Below are positions 5,656 through 6,000 of a stretch of 6,000 nucleotides of DNA, one piece after another. Location: NCBI GenBank assembly GCA_017848155.1, contig JAGAKC010000471.1, positions 1 through 6,000 on the forward strand, given 5' to 3'. The notes beneath the pieces were generated by a model. It saw nothing but the letters and a program-made list of their open reading frames with translations, did not search any database and was not told where the DNA came from. This DNA is from Oscillospiraceae bacterium. GTDB taxonomy: Bacteria > Bacillota > Clostridia > Oscillospirales > Ruminococcaceae. The position numbers and the translations under genes are program-made. Numbering within the stretch: the stretch's first letter is position 1; every line of letters begins with the position of its first letter.

Positions 5656-6000
5656 TGGGATTTGTTATGAATTACGTTCTTCCGATACTGATATTCGCTG
5701 TTATCGGCGCTGTGGCAGGTGCCTTGCTGGTGCTTGGCTCAAAGCTACTGCATGTGGAAATGGATGAAACGGTTGCACGGCTTACCGAAGAGCTCCCCGG
5801 GGGTAACTGCGGAGCCTGCGGATATTCAGGCTGCGAGGGCTATGCCAATGCAGTTGCAAAGGGCGACGCACCGACTAACCGCTGTAAACCGGGCGGCGAT
5901 GAAGCGGCTGCGGCGCTGGCTTACATAATGGGCACAAAGGCTATTATGGCTGAGAAAGAGGTCGCATATGTTCGTTGCAATGGCTGTAACGGGGCGACAG
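5655..6000 (+). CDS. rnfB: RnfB, ferredoxin-oxidising iron-sulfur subunit (N-terminal part only)
   Basis: The first 115 codons of RnfB, open to the right edge with no stop. RnfB accepts electrons from reduced ferredoxin on the cytoplasmic side and feeds the membrane chain. Visible parts are a single N-terminal transmembrane helix (about 7-28), a short linker, and the RnfB-specific cluster motif C52-x2-C55-x4-C60-x16-C77-K-P-G-G, which binds one 4Fe-4S cluster. A further C108-N-G-C111 follows, resembling the cysteine-containing V-x-C-x-G stretch of clostridial RnfB. The 8Fe-8S ferredoxin-type C-terminal domains expected in this family lie beyond the window. The ATG overlaps the rnfA stop as TGATG, with GGAGG at 5644-5648 spaced 6 nt away. 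The last-gene position fits the rnfCDGEAB order. Confidence 0.94.
   Translation, partial: MGFVMNYVLPILIFAVIGAVAGALLVLGSKLLHVEMDETVARLTEELPGGNCGACGYSGCEGYANAVAKGDAPTNRCKPGGDEAAAALAYIMGTKAIMAEKEVAYVRCNGCNGAT

Noticed and set aside
5579..5928. Two + strand frames (5579-5767 and 5719-5928) at the right edge in other frames.
   Set aside because: The real frames here are the end of rnfA and the start of rnfB, the latter open to the window edge with its diagnostic cysteine motif.
1..6000. CRISPR arrays, insertion sequences, tRNA or rRNA genes, and riboswitches.
   Set aside because: No spaced direct repeats, transposase frames, terminal inverted repeats, or recognisable RNA folds were found by reading both strands; the longest gene-free stretch is 189 bp.

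Overview
The window is ordinary chromosomal DNA of an anaerobic, low-to-mid GC Firmicute. The best guess is a Ruminococcus-like member of the Oscillospirales. The grounds are the rnfC-D-G-E-A-B gene order, Bacillus-type Shine-Dalgarno sequences (AGGAGG/GGTGAT), sigma-A type promoters, frequent ATA codons, and protein sequences resembling clostridial Rnf subunits. The genus is inferred by eye, not by a search.

Layout. Bases 1-26 hold nothing recognisable. At 27-87 two intrinsic terminators stand back to back. The first ends transcription entering from the left on the + strand, and the second ends the leftward transcripts of this window. Two genes then lie on the minus strand. The first (124-393) encodes an 89-residue protein whose C-terminal third matches the glycyl-radical tail of class III anaerobic ribonucleotide reductase (NrdD) but lacks the catalytic body. 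It has its own almost perfect promoter (423-451). The second (448-1284) encodes a DUF368 membrane protein, the family recently named PopT for undecaprenyl-phosphate translocation. A 189-bp AT-rich divergent intergenic region (1285-1473) holds the promoter of the right-hand operon and a weaker candidate for popT.

From 1474 to the right edge runs a tightly packed operon, rnfC-rnfD-rnfG-rnfE-rnfA-rnfB, with rnfB cut by the window end. Genes are separated by 9 bp at most or overlap by 1-4 bp. Together they encode the Rnf complex, a membrane ferredoxin:NAD+ oxidoreductase that pumps Na+ or H+. RnfB takes electrons from ferredoxin. A [2Fe-2S] centre shared by RnfA and RnfE carries them across the membrane to covalent FMNs on RnfG and RnfD. 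RnfC passes them to NAD+. All key ligands visible in the window are present: two 4Fe-4S motifs in RnfC, flavin threonines in RnfD and RnfG, two cysteines each in RnfA and RnfE, and the first cluster motif of RnfB.

I see no previously undescribed multi-gene system. The observations most worth following up are the stand-alone NrdD glycyl-radical tail, a four-cysteine extension on RnfE, and a divergent flavinylation motif in RnfG.
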